This document shows positions 22,580-33,560 of a DNA stretch of 64,000 nt, one piece after another. Source of the DNA: Catonia carolina (lineage: Eukaryota > Arthropoda > Insecta > Hemiptera > Achilidae); assembly GCA_035578175.1 (NCBI GenBank), contig JAQMRL010000005.1, positions 60,121,722 through 60,185,721 on the forward strand, read 5' to 3'. The notes under the pieces were generated by a model. That model ran no database searches. It was not told the DNA's origin and worked only from the letters and a program-made list of their open reading frames with translations. Both the position numbers and the translations under genes were made by a program. Numbering within the stretch: the first letter of the stretch is position 1; each line of letters opens with the position of its first letter.

Positions 22580-23440
22580 GGATAAAAAGCTGACGCAGTT
22601 GCTAACTGAGCAGTATTGCTTTGGGCATATTTGACGAGGTTCAAACTTTATGAAGTACCGAAATGTCGACTGTGCGACAGTGAAGAAGAGTCCATTGCGC
22701 ATATTTTTGAAAGATGTCCCTGTTTTGGCCTTGATAGAATGGAGACAGCTGAGAAGATACTCGTTGCACAGTGGATTCCAGAAAGAGTAGGGGCAGCGAT
22801 GCTGCGGGATGAGGAGAGTTGGAAGTTGGTCGCTCAGTTTGCGGTGAGGGTGGTCGGGAGACACCCCTCCCGATCACCTCCGGGGTTGCGGAGGGAGGAG
22901 ACATATGGAGATTAGCGGGATCACCCTCTCCCATAGTAAATCAATCCTGTACCGATCTCAGTAAATAAGGTAGGCAAACTAATTTCCTGAGCTGGTGATG
23001 AAAGAGACGAATGAAAGTGAAAGAATGAGCGTTGGTCGGTGACAGCGAGAGGGGAATTAGGCTACGGTTCCTTTCCACGCCCCACTCACAGTATGTAAAT
23101 TTTTTAACCTAACATTTCCCTTGTACTATTACATAAACAGTTTCGAGGGAGGTGGAGGGTTGTTTGCTGATGTCGGATCAAGTGGCCAGGCGGCGGGTTT
23201 TTGGTTGGCAAGGCGGTTGTGGCCTACCTGGAGCTGGAAGAGGACGCCTCAATTGAGTCCAACACTACTTCCATATCGTAAGGGAGTGAACATGAGTTTT
23301 TCTCGCCGCCTCGGATATATATCAAAACTTTGGTTAAAAATACATGTGCAGGATATGTACAAAAAAATTTTACTAATCTTTAAACTATTTAGCCCAAAAA
23401 TATGGTAAAATAATTTTGAATGAATAAAATAAATAAATAT
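22580..23440 (+). mobile_element. R1-like non-LTR retrotransposon 3' remnant
   Basis: The frame at 22616-22915 carries the C-terminal zinc-knuckle-like motif C-x2-C-x8-H-x4-C (CRLCDSEEESIAHIFERC), preceded by YLTRFKLYE. This arrangement ends the ORF2 of R1/Jockey-group non-LTR elements. Downstream (22916-23300) is GC-rich, probably 3'UTR. Then comes an A-rich AT tail near 23400-23440. The reverse transcriptase part is gone. The 23121-23408 frame (Gly/Trp-containing) lies in this 3' region and I do not count it as a W-family gene. Confidence 0.65.
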
Positions 23441-23635
23441 ATAAGAATATTAAATCTACGCTAAACTTTGATTACGATATCGAGAAGGCAAGTAAAAAAC
23501 TTAAATTTCACTAACCTTGAATTTAGATTTATACTATTGGTTAATAAATTGATTGCTAAAAAGTTTAATGTTCATAAAGTTTGAAAAAAAATTAATATTG
23601 AATTTTGAAATATTGTGTGTCACTGTGTTTAAGTT

Positions 23636-24007
23636 GTTGTGTAGGTTATCAGCCGAAAGGCTGGTTTGAATTTCTAGAGGCTTTACTAAGTAAAACGAAG
23701 AGTGAGATGGTTTACCATTGTTTTCCTCACTGAATGGAAAAGTATGCTTATCAATAGCCCAGGTCTTCTAAAAAGCATCTATTTTCTACTCAGAAAATGA
23801 CACCTATACTTCAATCACCTCAGGGTTCGGCTGTATAATGAAATTCATTACTTTCAGAGGAGATAACTGTGATTAGTGTGTTTCATAACTCTATGTCTTC
23901 TGTTCTTAAATGCTTCAGTCATATATAATTTCTGACCAATTTTGTAAGCCTGGAACTAGGAGATCTATTGTAAATAATTTAACTTTCCACCTGCCTTTTA
24001 TGGAGAA
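23636..24007 (-). mobile_element. SINE-B copy 6 with an 11-bp target duplication
   Basis: GTGTTTAAGTT flanks the element on both sides (23625-23635 and 24008-24018). Full length, reverse orientation, from 'gttgtgtaggttatcagcc' to 'ccacctgccttttatgg'. Confidence 0.85.
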
Positions 24008-24261
24008 GTGTTTAAGTTAAGATCTCTATAAATTAATTTCTTGTTTATATACCAGGATATATTTAACACGTGTCTGATGGTCTGTGACTGGAATCACTCT
24101 AAGATCTCGATTTTGCAGATGTACCTTAAAGTTTTATTCCATATCAGAATGGGTTTCAATATTGATTAATTGATTTTAATTTTGTTAGATTTCTTAGGAG
24201 TGATTTATAGGCCAAAAGCCATTACATTTTCTACAATTTAAGTTTAGTAGTTTTCTTTTGA

Positions 24262-24960
24262 TAGTTAGTGTTGTTTCCATGAAAGGCAACGATCTATGAG
24301 AAGTTCCAGAAATCTGACAGTGCCACAATATGAAATTAAGTTGTACAGCTTTTATGCAAGACAGTTGCCTATCCTTAAACTGAATGTAATGTGTACAGAT
24401 TTGATATCATTGATTTGTATTCTCCAAGTGTCTAACCATTTTTTAAGTTTATCTAAATATATTTCGTAATAAATCTGATGAATCGGCAGAATTATATAAA
24501 TTATAAAAAAAGGTCTAAGAGCACTTCCTTGAAGGAAACGTGAATTTATAAAAAAATAATAGCTTAGATAGAATGTCAGAGAACTTAATTTGGAGAATCT
24601 ATAATATAATTACGAAGAAAGTATATAACTTAAAATAATGTGGAAATAGTTTTTTCAATTTATATTTCAAACCAAAGTGCCAAACCTTGTCAAACGGATC
24701 GTCCAGGAAAGACGCAAAATCACTTTTTTTCTTCAAAGGCAGATATAATTATCTTGGTTAACTTATTGACTCGTGCTACTGTTGCATGTCCTTTCGAAGC
24801 TAAATTGGGTAGGAAAGTTATGAATAAAATCTGAAAGAATTGGTTTCAATCTTTTTAAAGAAAGTTTTTCAAAGATTTTGCATGGATTTTACACATTGAA
24901 ATGCATGATAACAAATCACACGGGATGATAACAAATCTGTTCCAAGTTTGGGAGTGACTA
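24262..24960 (-). mobile_element. Jockey-like reverse transcriptase remnant
   Basis: Minus-strand frames contain GHATVARVNKLTKIII, then SFLDDPFDKVWHFGLKYKLKK (equivalent to the FLDxxxAFDxVWHxGLLYKL block), and finally KWLDTWRIQINDIKSVHITF, ending with a GTVRFLELLIDRCLSWKQH-type block. These are consecutive Jockey-clade RT motifs. Many stops and frameshifts, and the YADD region is degraded. With the 20.5-kb fragment it shows Jockey elements were active in the lineage, but both are dead. Confidence 0.7.
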
Positions 24961-25018
24961 TAATCTGAGATTTTTCTACAGTTAGGGAAATAACCAATAC
25001 GAAAAATAACATTAAATA

Positions 25019-25946
25019 TGAGGTGTGGCTATTAAATAACGAGACTGACGTAAAAAATTTAATTTTAATTTTATGCATAATCACTTATTGTCACCTTCAA
25101 TATACACTCCTTCTCTATCCTTGCAACACTCCATGCAAATTTTCCGTCGTTGGAAAAAGTGCTGGAAGTCATCTTCTGTCAGCTCCTTCGGACATGTGCC
25201 GCTTTCTCTTTTACAGCTTCTACAGACCCAAATCTTGTCCCTTTTAATGCAGATTTCACCTTAGGGAATAGGTAGAAGTCACATTGTGCAAGATCTGGTG
25301 AATAAGGTGGATGTTCTAACACTGAGATGCTGTTCTTGGCTAGGAACCTCTTGACAGATAACGCGAAATGAGCTGGAGCATTGTCTTGATGGACGACCCT
25401 TGATTTGTCCTTCCACTTTTCGCGGCGTTTTTTCCTTACGCTTTGACGTAGTTTAGAAAGTACCTCAAGGTAGTAATAGTGATTAATTGTTTGACTTTCA
25501 GAAACCCAGTGAAGGTACACAATCCCATAGATATAAAAAAAAACAATCATCATTGCTTTAAATGTTTACTTGCTCATTCGAGCTTTTTTGGCTCTCAGTG
25601 AAGTTCGGCTCTTCGAGTGCATGGATTGGCGTTTCATTTCCGAATCATAAAAGAAAATCCACGTTTCATCTCTTGTAATTTTCTTCTACCTGTTCCTTAA
25701 GGTGAAATCTGCATTAAAAGGGACAAGATTTGAGTCTGTGGAAGCTGTTAAAGAGAAAGAGGCACGTGTCCTGAAGGAGCTGACAGAAGATGACTTCCAG
25801 CACTGTTTCCAACGATGGAAAATTCGCATGGATCGTTGTAGGGATAGAGAAGGAGTGTACATTGAAGGTGACAATAAGTGATTATGTATAAAATAAAATT
25901 AAAATTTTTTACAGCATCAGTATCGTTATTTAATAGCCATACCTCG
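25019..25946. mobile_element. Fold-back mariner derivative 1 (928 bp, TA-flanked)
   Basis: The ends are mariner-type imperfect inverted repeats (shared core ATTAAATAACGA) with TA at 25017-25018 and 25947-25948. The minus strand carries the transposase catalytic part (DETWIFFYD near 25660, HQDNAPAH near 25385, HPPYSPDLAQCDFYLFP), frameshifted before its C-terminus. The + strand at about 25694-25881 carries a second, inverted copy of the C-terminus (KVKSALKGTRFESVEA ... DDFQHCFQRW). The two C-terminal ends form arms of about 245 bp. The N-terminal DNA-binding half is missing, so it cannot be autonomous. Confidence 0.8.
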
Positions 25947-26076
25947 TATAGCGGTGATACAAGTAACACACTCTTTTGGTAGCTCTTTTAATACTTTTCC
26001 CGTAATTATGTCTGAGGATTGATTCCCTTTTTTATGACATGTTTTACCCCATTTAGACTAAAACTTTTAATTTGTA

Positions 26077-26412
26077 ATGCCATTTAAAAAGAAGATGATA
26101 AAAATACTTTTATATCTTTCTCTATTTTATTTTGACCTACTTTTGAAGGAAATGGACATAAACCGGTTGAAAAATGTTCTGCGAAGATGTGAGCTTTCTC
26201 TTCGTTACTTCTCGCCCAGTTGCCATCGGCTTGACGAAGAGATGGTATGTTTACTTAAGAACTTTTAAAATCCCTTGTAAGCTTCCATAATGAATAATCT
26301 GTCACTGATAAATTTGAATACATTCTTAGCATTATATTATTTATTTTATTTAATCTGACGCCATTTCTTCTGCCAGTATTGTGTAAGGTTCAGGTGGTCT
26401 TACAGTTGCTAG
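26077..26412 (+). CDS. Two-exon small cysteine-containing secreted peptide
   Basis: Exon 1 coding part is 26077-26244, then a canonical donor (ATG|GTATGT). After a 132-nt intron, the acceptor 'catttcttctgccag' leads into a 36-nt last exon, 26377-26412, ending TAG. The splice is in phase 0. The predicted product is 67 residues: basic start MPFKKKMIK, hydrophobic stretch at about 8-22, a charged probably helical middle, and four Cys (two in exon 1, two in the short exon, YC...SC at the end). An upstream acceptor (AG at 26055-26056, 'tgttttaccccatttag') sits 20 nt before the ATG, the same 5'UTR-intron layout as the W genes. Without splicing the frame would run to 26268. The family is not recognised. 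Basis: three consistent splice sites, an even Cys count and a signal-like start. Confidence 0.5.
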
Positions 26413-26570
26413 TTATTATTCTAATATTATAACTTTAAAATTTTACCATAATTTAGCTGGGAATTTCAGCATAACAATTACGTTTATCTAAGATTCAATC
26501 GATAATTACTTGTATTAGCTATTATTAGTATAGTAAAATTAATTAATTGAGATTTATTTATATCTACTTA

Positions 26571-26804
26571 AGGTAGTTGCTTTTAAAGATTTGAATACTA
26601 GACTAAGGTTACCGGTGTAATTTTATGTTTGCGGTTCAATTAACTATACTATTTCAGGAATAGTCAGCCTGTGTGTGTACAAAACTACATCTCATTGACA
26701 AACCTTATACATCATCGTCATCTGATTGGGTCTTGGGGTTGATTAGTGTTCTGAATTGAACAGATTGCAACTTACATTACCTACAAAAAGGGATAAAAAA
26801 AATG
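26571..26804 (+). mobile_element. SINE-A (diverged, headless)
   Basis: Body from 'aggtagttgcttttaa' through 'ggttaccggtgta' and 'gattgcaacttaca' to an A-rich end. Old copy. Confidence 0.65.
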
Positions 26805-27479
26805 TATATTTTTTACTTAACACAGCGAAAAATTAAATGTAACATAAACAAACTATTCAGAGAACATTTTATCGGAAAAAGAAGTAGGACATAATTGCCC
26901 ATCATTAAAAACAATTAAATTTTCATACAGCTATAAAAATTTATGCGTTTATTATTGCTGTAATTAGATATTTAAAGCATAAACAAATATTTATTACTTC
27001 CAACTACAGAAACGGCTTTGAAGTGCGTTTAATAAAGCTAACTAAAAATTAAAAGGTATAATATTGAATATAAAATTAATTTTATAAGATCAAATTCAGG
27101 TATTTAAATAAAAAATATTATTAAACTTAATTTTATAATAAATAAAAATTTAAGTAACCTAATGAAATTAAAAATATTCACGGGAATGTAGACCATCTCG
27201 CACTCAAAATTTTAAGGAATATTTCTTTTTTTCTCCTTTCAAAGTACTTTAGAATTTCTCTAAAGGCCATTTCTTATTTCTGATTAATATGTAGGTGTTT
27301 ATAGAATGAAATATACATTTCTGGTAGCTTATAAAAATTATTTTTACAAGTTAAATTATAAATAAAATATTTCTTTTGGTTTGTATCTATAAATGTGTTT
27401 GTAACACGACAGTTATCAGTACGGTAATCGAATTCTCGAATTCATCCCAAATGTATGCTATTATCGGTAGAACAGAGAC
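26805..27479. other. Unassigned AT-rich stretch
   Basis: No gene or recognised repeat seen. Confidence 0.4.
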
Positions 27480-28440
27480 TTTTGTTGCGTCAACTTTGTC
27501 AAAAAAAAAATCATGAGTGAATGACGCAAAATGAAAATCAACCCCTATTTGACTTAAAAATACATGAAATCACTAGTTGACTAAACTAAGCTCTGTAGAC
27601 AAAAAGATTTAAATGGAAGTTGTAGGTTATTTTGTTTTCTATAACTTTTATTGTATTACACTGTCACCGCCACCCTTTCTTATTAATAATTTACTGTGTT
27701 GCCGGCCTTCAATACTTCTTCCGGCCCTTTGGCGGCGTACCGACAAACCCTTTAGCGGCGCACCGACAAAACTTTCGGCTGCGCGCCGACAGAGTCATTT
27801 GTCATCAAGGCCGAGCCAGTAGCCGCCCTCTAGCACAGCGCTCTCGGCAACATATAAAGAGCGCTGCACTGAGCCGAGGGATTCAATTCCGATCCAGACA
27901 CAGAGAGATTCACTTCCACCAGTCTACAGCATCGACAAGACGTCCACCACGGCACACGGCTGCCGGACTCCAGCGAACACTAATCGATGACTCCGCAAGA
28001 GAGAGGATGATGCTTCCGCTCGCCGACCCGTCACCGTAAGCCGTCGACCGGACCGTCATCGCCCGCTGACGCGACCGATGCCCACAGCGGTCCCTCGACC
28101 AAGCCTTACGCCCACCGGATCCGACGAAGCAGCCATCGACGCACTACTGCGAGGGAAGAAGATAATGTCTCCGCTGGACGACGACACGCCGTGTCGCCCA
28201 GCTCATCGACCACCACGACGACTACCACCGACGCTGCACATCAAGACGACCACCGGTTAAAGTCCGTTTTCAGGGCCACCAAAATTAAAGGTTTTAACTC
28301 GCTACTTAATATCGCCATCCGGTGACAACACTTTAGTCGTAAAAATGCATAATAAGGCCGCAGTCATGAAAAACCCATTGCTTTACAGATTTTGATAAGA
28401 AAAATTCAGAAACTCACTATTTAACGTTAAACTACAAAAT
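27480..28440 (-). repeat. Repeat R (reverse), split by a solo LTR
   Basis: R reads from 'ttgtcaaaaaaaaaatcatgagtga' to 'ttttattgtattacac' (27661) and resumes 'tttagtcgtaaaaatgcat' (28332), matching other copies that read 'tatacacttttgtcgtaaaatgcat' without a break. Confidence 0.7.
27658..28331 (+). mobile_element. Solo LTR (copy 3) with ACAC duplication
   Basis: The LTR is 27662-28327 (666 bp), TGTCACCG...CGGTGACA, flanked by ACAC on both sides. It has a TATAAA at about 27853 inside the same AGCGCTCT/AGAGCGCT inverted repeat as copy 1. A perfect 15-bp palindrome CGACACGCCGTGTCG lies near 28182. The GC-rich reading frames at 27613-28260 belong to the LTR. Confidence 0.85.
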
Positions 28441-29079
28441 TGAACCGTTGTTAGTTTGCTCTTACTGTCAACAAACAAAAGCCACCTACTACAGGGTGCA
28501 CGCTAGAGTCCGCGACTTTACGGATGTCGTATTCCTATTAAGTCGTTTCCTATTTTGTCGTTTTCCTATTTTTTTAAATTATAAGCACTTAAAGTACTAA
28601 AAACATCAGTCATGATATGATGTAGGCCTAACAATTTCATTTAGAGAAATACTTTTAAAAGTATTTTGTATTTAAATACTTTTGAAAGTATTTTCTTGTT
28701 ACTTTTTAATCACCGTGGACACATTTTGATATAATACGCATGCTCAGTGACGTCATTATTTGTTTACATTAGGAGCAAACTAAGAGAGGCTGGACTATAA
28801 GTGTTCTAGAAAATCATACCGTGGCATTTTGAATCAATTTTTATATTTAGGCCTATGTAATTTAGAGAACCTCATTTTGGAGTAAATACTAAAATTGAAG
28901 AAAAAATACTAACAAAAATTTATAAAAAGACAGCCTACTTACAGTAGCGTGGTAATAAAGTTCCATAAAATATATTACGTAATTCACCAGCTTACCTGAA
29001 ACAAAAGAAATAAAATAATTAACATAATACTTAGAAATAGATTTTATTCACTGGCTAACAAGTGTGTAATGAAGTTAAT
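28441..29079. other. Unassigned, with a double hairpin
   Basis: Two adjacent near-perfect palindromes, AAATACTTTTAAAAGTATTT (28648-28667) and a close variant (28674-28694), could form hairpins. Otherwise nothing recognised. Confidence 0.45.
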
Positions 29080-30125
29080 AAAAATTTTACGCGAAACAGT
29101 CGTTGCACAGGACATTCTCTTGCAAACGTAATTTATTAAAATATAATCTATGTTTAATCATAATTAAAAATGTACAATGAAAAACTGAACGTAATTTTTA
29201 CCATGAGTGAATAGACCCTTTATGAAAATCAATCTCTGTTGGACTTTGATTTTAATGAGGAAAATACGAAACATTATTTCACGCATAAACGCTGTAGAAA
29301 AGGGTTCTTGAAATAAAGTTTGTCGAATTCCTAATTTTCTATAACTTTAGTTACATAGGCATTTGCTCTAGAATTAATACTAACGCCACAATAAAAAACG
29401 CTTAAAATAAAAGTTATAGGTTTTTAATTTTCTATAACTTAGATTATAAAGCACATTTGCTTTCTAAAAACATATTAAGGTCGGAATCTTAGGAAATCTC
29501 ATTTTTTCACCGATTTTAATGAGCAAAATAAAAATAACCATTGATTGACGCTAAACTAAGCAATGTAAGAACGCTTAAAAATAAGTTATAGGTTTTTAAA
29601 TTTTCTGTAACTTGCATTATATAAAATCTTCTTGTAAATGTATGTTAAGGTCAAAATCTTAAAAAAAGTTGTAGAGATTTTCATTTCCTTTAATTTTTGT
29701 ACACTTTTCCCCTTAAATTTATATTAAAACTGTAAACTTAAAAATATTTTTTTTTAATATGAGACAAGAGACTTCATGAAATTACCACCGATTTACCGCT
29801 TACTCCCCATCTTTTAGAGCATAAAAATATTGTAAATTGGTGATTTTGAACAAAATCGTAGAAGTTTTTGAGAAAATTGCACGAATAAACTACACCTGTT
29901 AACTGAATTTAATGAAGATTTTCGTGATTTGTTCTCTTATGGTGCCTAACTTAATTTTCAAGTTTCAACTTCGTACGATATTCTGATCCTCAGATATTTG
30001 TTTATACACATACATATACCCACACATCAATTGGTGAAAATATGTTTTATGGTACTCGAAAACGTGTACTTCAGTGAAAACTCAATTTCAGAAAACCTAC
30101 AAAAAAATAACACGTACTGTCCTTC
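29080..30125 (-). repeat. Repeat R (reverse), long copy
   Basis: Contains reversed R landmarks in order: 'cattctcttgcaa', 'taatcataatt', 'gaaaatcaatctctgttgga', two or three 'aaagttataggtttt' subrepeat blocks, 'aagtttcaacttcgtacga', and the 'gtgaaaactcaatttcag' end. Confidence 0.7.
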
Positions 30126-30329
30126 AATTTATTTCATATAGTTTAAGAGAAATTATTGGCCCGTACACAGTTTCATGAAACATAGTTCAAAACTCGTCTT
30201 CTTTAGGGCAATAACGAATGTGTTGTAGAGTTTCACAAATAGTTTCTGCACCCCATATTTATATTTACGTTTATTAACTTTTTTAATGTCCATACGTATG
30301 CCGAAGAGTATTAAAAAAGAGTATTAAAG

Positions 30330-30615
30330 AGAGAAAAAACATATGGGTGTAGGAGAGAAGATCGTTACAAGTTTAGTACCGAGATAAGGAAAGAACTCAA
30401 CATCTTCTCTACAAACGACAAGGTATCTCAGAACAGAATGCAGTGTTTAGAGCATGTAAACAGCATGCGGAAGGATACAGGATCCTAAGCAGATACTGGG
30501 CTATAAGCCGGAGGGCAGAAGAAAACAAGGACGCCCGAGAAAGAGATGGGTAGATTTGAGAGGTTCGGAACAGGCAGAGATGCCTAATCCTTCAAAGGCA
30601 GAAGAAGAAGAAGAA
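30330..30615 (+). mobile_element. RTE-like non-LTR 3' end with (GAA)n tail
   Basis: Frames contain RMQCLEHVNSM then GYKPEGRRKQGRPRKRWVD, the common C-terminal GRRxxGRPRKRW block of RTE/craft-type non-LTR ORFs. The copy ends in (GAA)n at about 30598-30615. 5'-truncated, with stops. Confidence 0.6.
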
Positions 30616-31744
30616 CTTTTGTAATATTGTGAAACGTATATTCATCACCAAAAACTAGGCTATAATAAAACCACTGTCATTTCCAACACGTTCCTGCATC
30701 CCCACACAAAATCTTCACGTACAAATTTATTGTCGACATTTATAATTTGTAATAACTGTAACTTAACGAGGAATTATTTTCAATAGCTGTTTCTCCAAAA
30801 TTGTTCACACAGTTACTTAAGGGTTTCGTAATACTTACAATTAGGTTACAATAATATAAACCTGCATCTATTCGATTGGCCTGTGCTGCATTGGTATACA
30901 GGCTGACTGTAAAGTCGTGCAAACCCAACCTACAAAAATTGTTTTTAGAGTATCTTTTCATTTTTTTAAACTTCCTATATTTCAAAATAACATGATTATT
31001 TGCATTCTAAAATTATTTATTGATACCGCACAATTTTACAGTCACCCTGTACATTGCTGACACATTAAAACAGGAGGGTTTCCAAGCAGATTTCTGTTTA
31101 CACAGATACCCTATGTTTTTGAACAGTGTTTTCCTGTTGTAGATTGATTATCTGTTTGGTGGTGGTTTACGCATAAACTTGAACATTATCAACATAATCA
31201 CACATATGTATACATTTTTAATCACTTCACTGCATTAATTAGCCAACACGTATACAATAAACGCTAATTAGCCAACACGTATACAATAAACGCAAGCCAT
31301 ACTGATTTAGCCGGCCACCTGATGTCATTCTCCTTCCATTACCTCATTACCTGGAAGTAGAGTACGCCCTGCAACAGTACGTTTCTGAATGTAAATACTT
31401 TTGGCACCTTTGACATTGAATGGTTTTTTCAGTGTACAGAAGTTAAAACCCGAATTTTTTCATTTAATATAAAAAATATTGTACGTTGAAAACATTTTTC
31501 TTGGTCAGATTTACTACCAGGTCTATAAAAAACGTAACCAGAGGCTCTTTGGTGAAGTGAGTTTCTAATATTAGGAATTCCGGTCATTATTTTATAATCA
31601 GTTTGAAATAATCCACGTTTCTTAGGACCACACGAAAAAATGTATTCTTAGTAAGCTGAAAAATATGAATTTTACAGTAAAGTTTAAAAAAAATCGGAAA
31701 ATAACTTTACATTTAAGATAAATTTTTGTTTGTTTATTTTTTAG
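30616..31744. other. Upstream region of W2, otherwise unassigned
   Basis: Holds a perfect 29-bp tandem duplication at 31236-31293, about 450 bp before W2. The frame at 30740-30985 has no supporting feature. The region ends in a pyrimidine-rich tract and the W2 splice acceptor. Confidence 0.45.
31236..31293 (+). repeat. Perfect 29-bp tandem duplication
   Basis: The unit starting TAATTAGCCAACACG and ending CAATAAACGC occurs twice without a mismatch (31236-31264, 31265-31293). Recent slippage or duplication. Confidence 0.95.
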
Positions 31745-31745
31745 G

Positions 31746-32000
31746 ATGAAACTGTTGAAGAAATTTAATAATAAAAAACTGAAGAACATATTGAGACAAG
31801 TTTTACCAATAATTATAATCACAGCATCATTCCGATGGAATTATGGAGCAGGATGTGGTGGCCATTGGGTTTGTGCGACATCGAAAGATTTCAAAGAACC
31901 AGATTGTGGGCATGATTGGGGTTGGACTAAACCACGATGCGGGAAACCTAAAAAATGGAGAGATTGGAGTGGTTTTGGAAGCTGGATGTGGTGGGGTTAA
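31746..32000 (+). CDS. W2: Trp-rich, four-cysteine small secreted peptide
   Basis: An 84-residue ORF of an unrecognised family. Start MKLLKKFNNKKLKN is strongly basic. A hydrophobic segment (about 16-27, LPIIIITA) acts as signal or anchor. The mature part begins RWNYGAG, has nine Trp, four Cys (CGGHWVC ... DCGHDWGW ... RCGK) that could form two disulfides, and ends SWMWWG. It is also Lys/Arg/Asp-rich, unlike W4. The ATG lies 1 nt after a good acceptor ('gtttgtttattttttag', AG at 31743-31744). The first downstream AATAAA (32223) lies in a SINE-B inserted 158 bp past the stop. It shares the I-x-T-A-[SF] signal end and early W-x-x-G-A-G with W4. Role unknown; extracellular location inferred. Confidence 0.7.
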   Translation: MKLLKKFNNKKLKNILRQVLPIIIITASFRWNYGAGCGGHWVCATSKDFKEPDCGHDWGWTKPRCGKPKKWRDWSGFGSWMWWG

Positions 32001-32158
32001 TGATATAACAGTGTATTGAAAAAGTATGTATTGTTGACTCTTGGTATCCGTAGATTTTATAGTCCGATATTTTCTGTAAATTTGATCCAGTTTTTAGATT
32101 GCCAATCATAACACATCTCCAACGCCTCATATAATATTGTAGCTATACTCCCCTTAAT

Positions 32159-32552
32159 CTGCCCATAGCAGACAGGTGGAGTGTCAAATTATTTACACTC
32201 AATCTGTTAGTTGCAGGGCTGAAATAAATAGTTCTGTTTCTTGTCACATGGTCAGCCAATTAAATGACTGAATCATTTAAGAACAGAAGAGGTAGAGGTG
32301 TAAAAGACACTAATCAGAGTTATCTTCTTTGAAAGTAATGAATTTCATTATACAGCCAGACCCTGTGGTGAATGAAGTGAAGGTGTCATTTGCAGAGTGG
32401 AAAATATGTGCTTTTCAGAAGGCCCGGCATGCTGATAAGTGAACTTTTCCATTCAGTGAGGAAGGCATGGTAAACCACCTCACTCCTCGTTTTACTTAGT
32501 AAAACCTCTACAGGTTCAAACCAGCCTTTCGGCTGATGACCTAAACAACAAC
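32159..32552 (+). mobile_element. SINE-B copy 7 with a 12-bp target duplication
   Basis: ACTCCCCTTAAT flanks both ends (32147-32158 and 32553-32564). Full length: starts 'ctgcccatagcagacaggtgg', ends 'ctaaacaaca'. Lies in the putative 3'UTR of W2 and contains the nearest AATAAA. Confidence 0.9.
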
Positions 32553-32699
32553 ACTCCCCTTAATGGGGTTTGGCTTTGCTCTCACACTAATCCAAATCAA
32601 ATTAATAACATTATCATAATCATAATAACAATATTATTGTCTTCTCTTATTCAGTCTCTTCCTTCATATTACCTTAAGGTGAGATCACACCGAAAATTC

Positions 32700-33560
32700 G
32701 ATGCTGTAAGTAATTTATTTTAGTACATTGGTCTTTGTAATACCATAATAAATAGTTTCACCTTTGGGAATTATTTTACTTTATTTCTCAGGACTCCAAT
32801 TTCCGCGAGTGATCTTCTTACCTCTCCTGGATCCATTCCGTCAGTATTCTATTCCTTTGGAACCCTTCAAGTTTCTTTTTTACTTTCGGTGTGAATGTTC
32901 CTCTATTCATAATTTCATGGGCTTTTATTCCTTCCTTCACATCCTATCTGACTTGGCTAAACTGTTTGGTAGTTGTTTTTTTACAGTTTGAAAAATGATA
33001 ATTGTTCCAGCCAAATTTTTTATACATTCTTATGATATGTCTACAGAATGCAAGTCTACGTTTTTGAGTACAGCTGACAGCCTGTCTACCTAACTGTTGG
33101 TAAAGCTCATAATTCTTTCTAGCTTCCATCTCTCCTTCATCCTTCTTGGTCCCGGTATTTATTTTAGTACACTTCATTCAATATTTTCAAATTTATCCTT
33201 TTCTCCATGGTTTTCTCCTTTTCTCTACGGTTGCGCTTTCAGCTGCATACAGTAACTGAGGTCTAATCACTGTTGCGTAGTGCTTCAGTTACCGCATCCG
33301 TAAGTCATCTCAAACTCTTTTAAACATTTTGTAATTTTATTATCTTCTTTATCTAACCGATTTGGGTGCATTACATCTCCAATATACTTGAAGCTGTTAG
33401 CTCTTTTCTTAATTTTACCATATCTGTTTTGGAATGTTTGGGTGATTATTTGTTATGAATTCTGTCTTTTCAAACAAAACTTGTAGAACCCTGTTCTCTA
33501 TACTTTTTCTTTCAATATAGTGTTATAAAAATTTCTTATATCTTCTTCCAAAATTCCAAG
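32700..33560 (-). mobile_element. RTE-like non-LTR remnant
   Basis: Minus-strand frames read FKYIGDVMHPN, then a TYGCGN stretch, LKHYATVIRPQLLYAAES, YELYQQLGRQAV, and KRRLAFCRHIIRM. This is the order found in the C-terminal part of RTE-type reverse transcriptase ORFs (FKYLG, PExLYAxE, RRLxFxGHIxRM). Several frameshifts and stops, so not functional. Frames at 32764-32991 and 32944-33177 are parts or shadows of it. Confidence 0.65.

Noticed and set aside
23121..23408. Gly/Trp-containing ORF (FEGGGGLFADVG...FWLARRLWPTWSW) considered as a fifth W gene
   Set aside because: It lies in the 3' region of the R1-like element, has no signal segment right after a start, and no acceptor-ATG arrangement.
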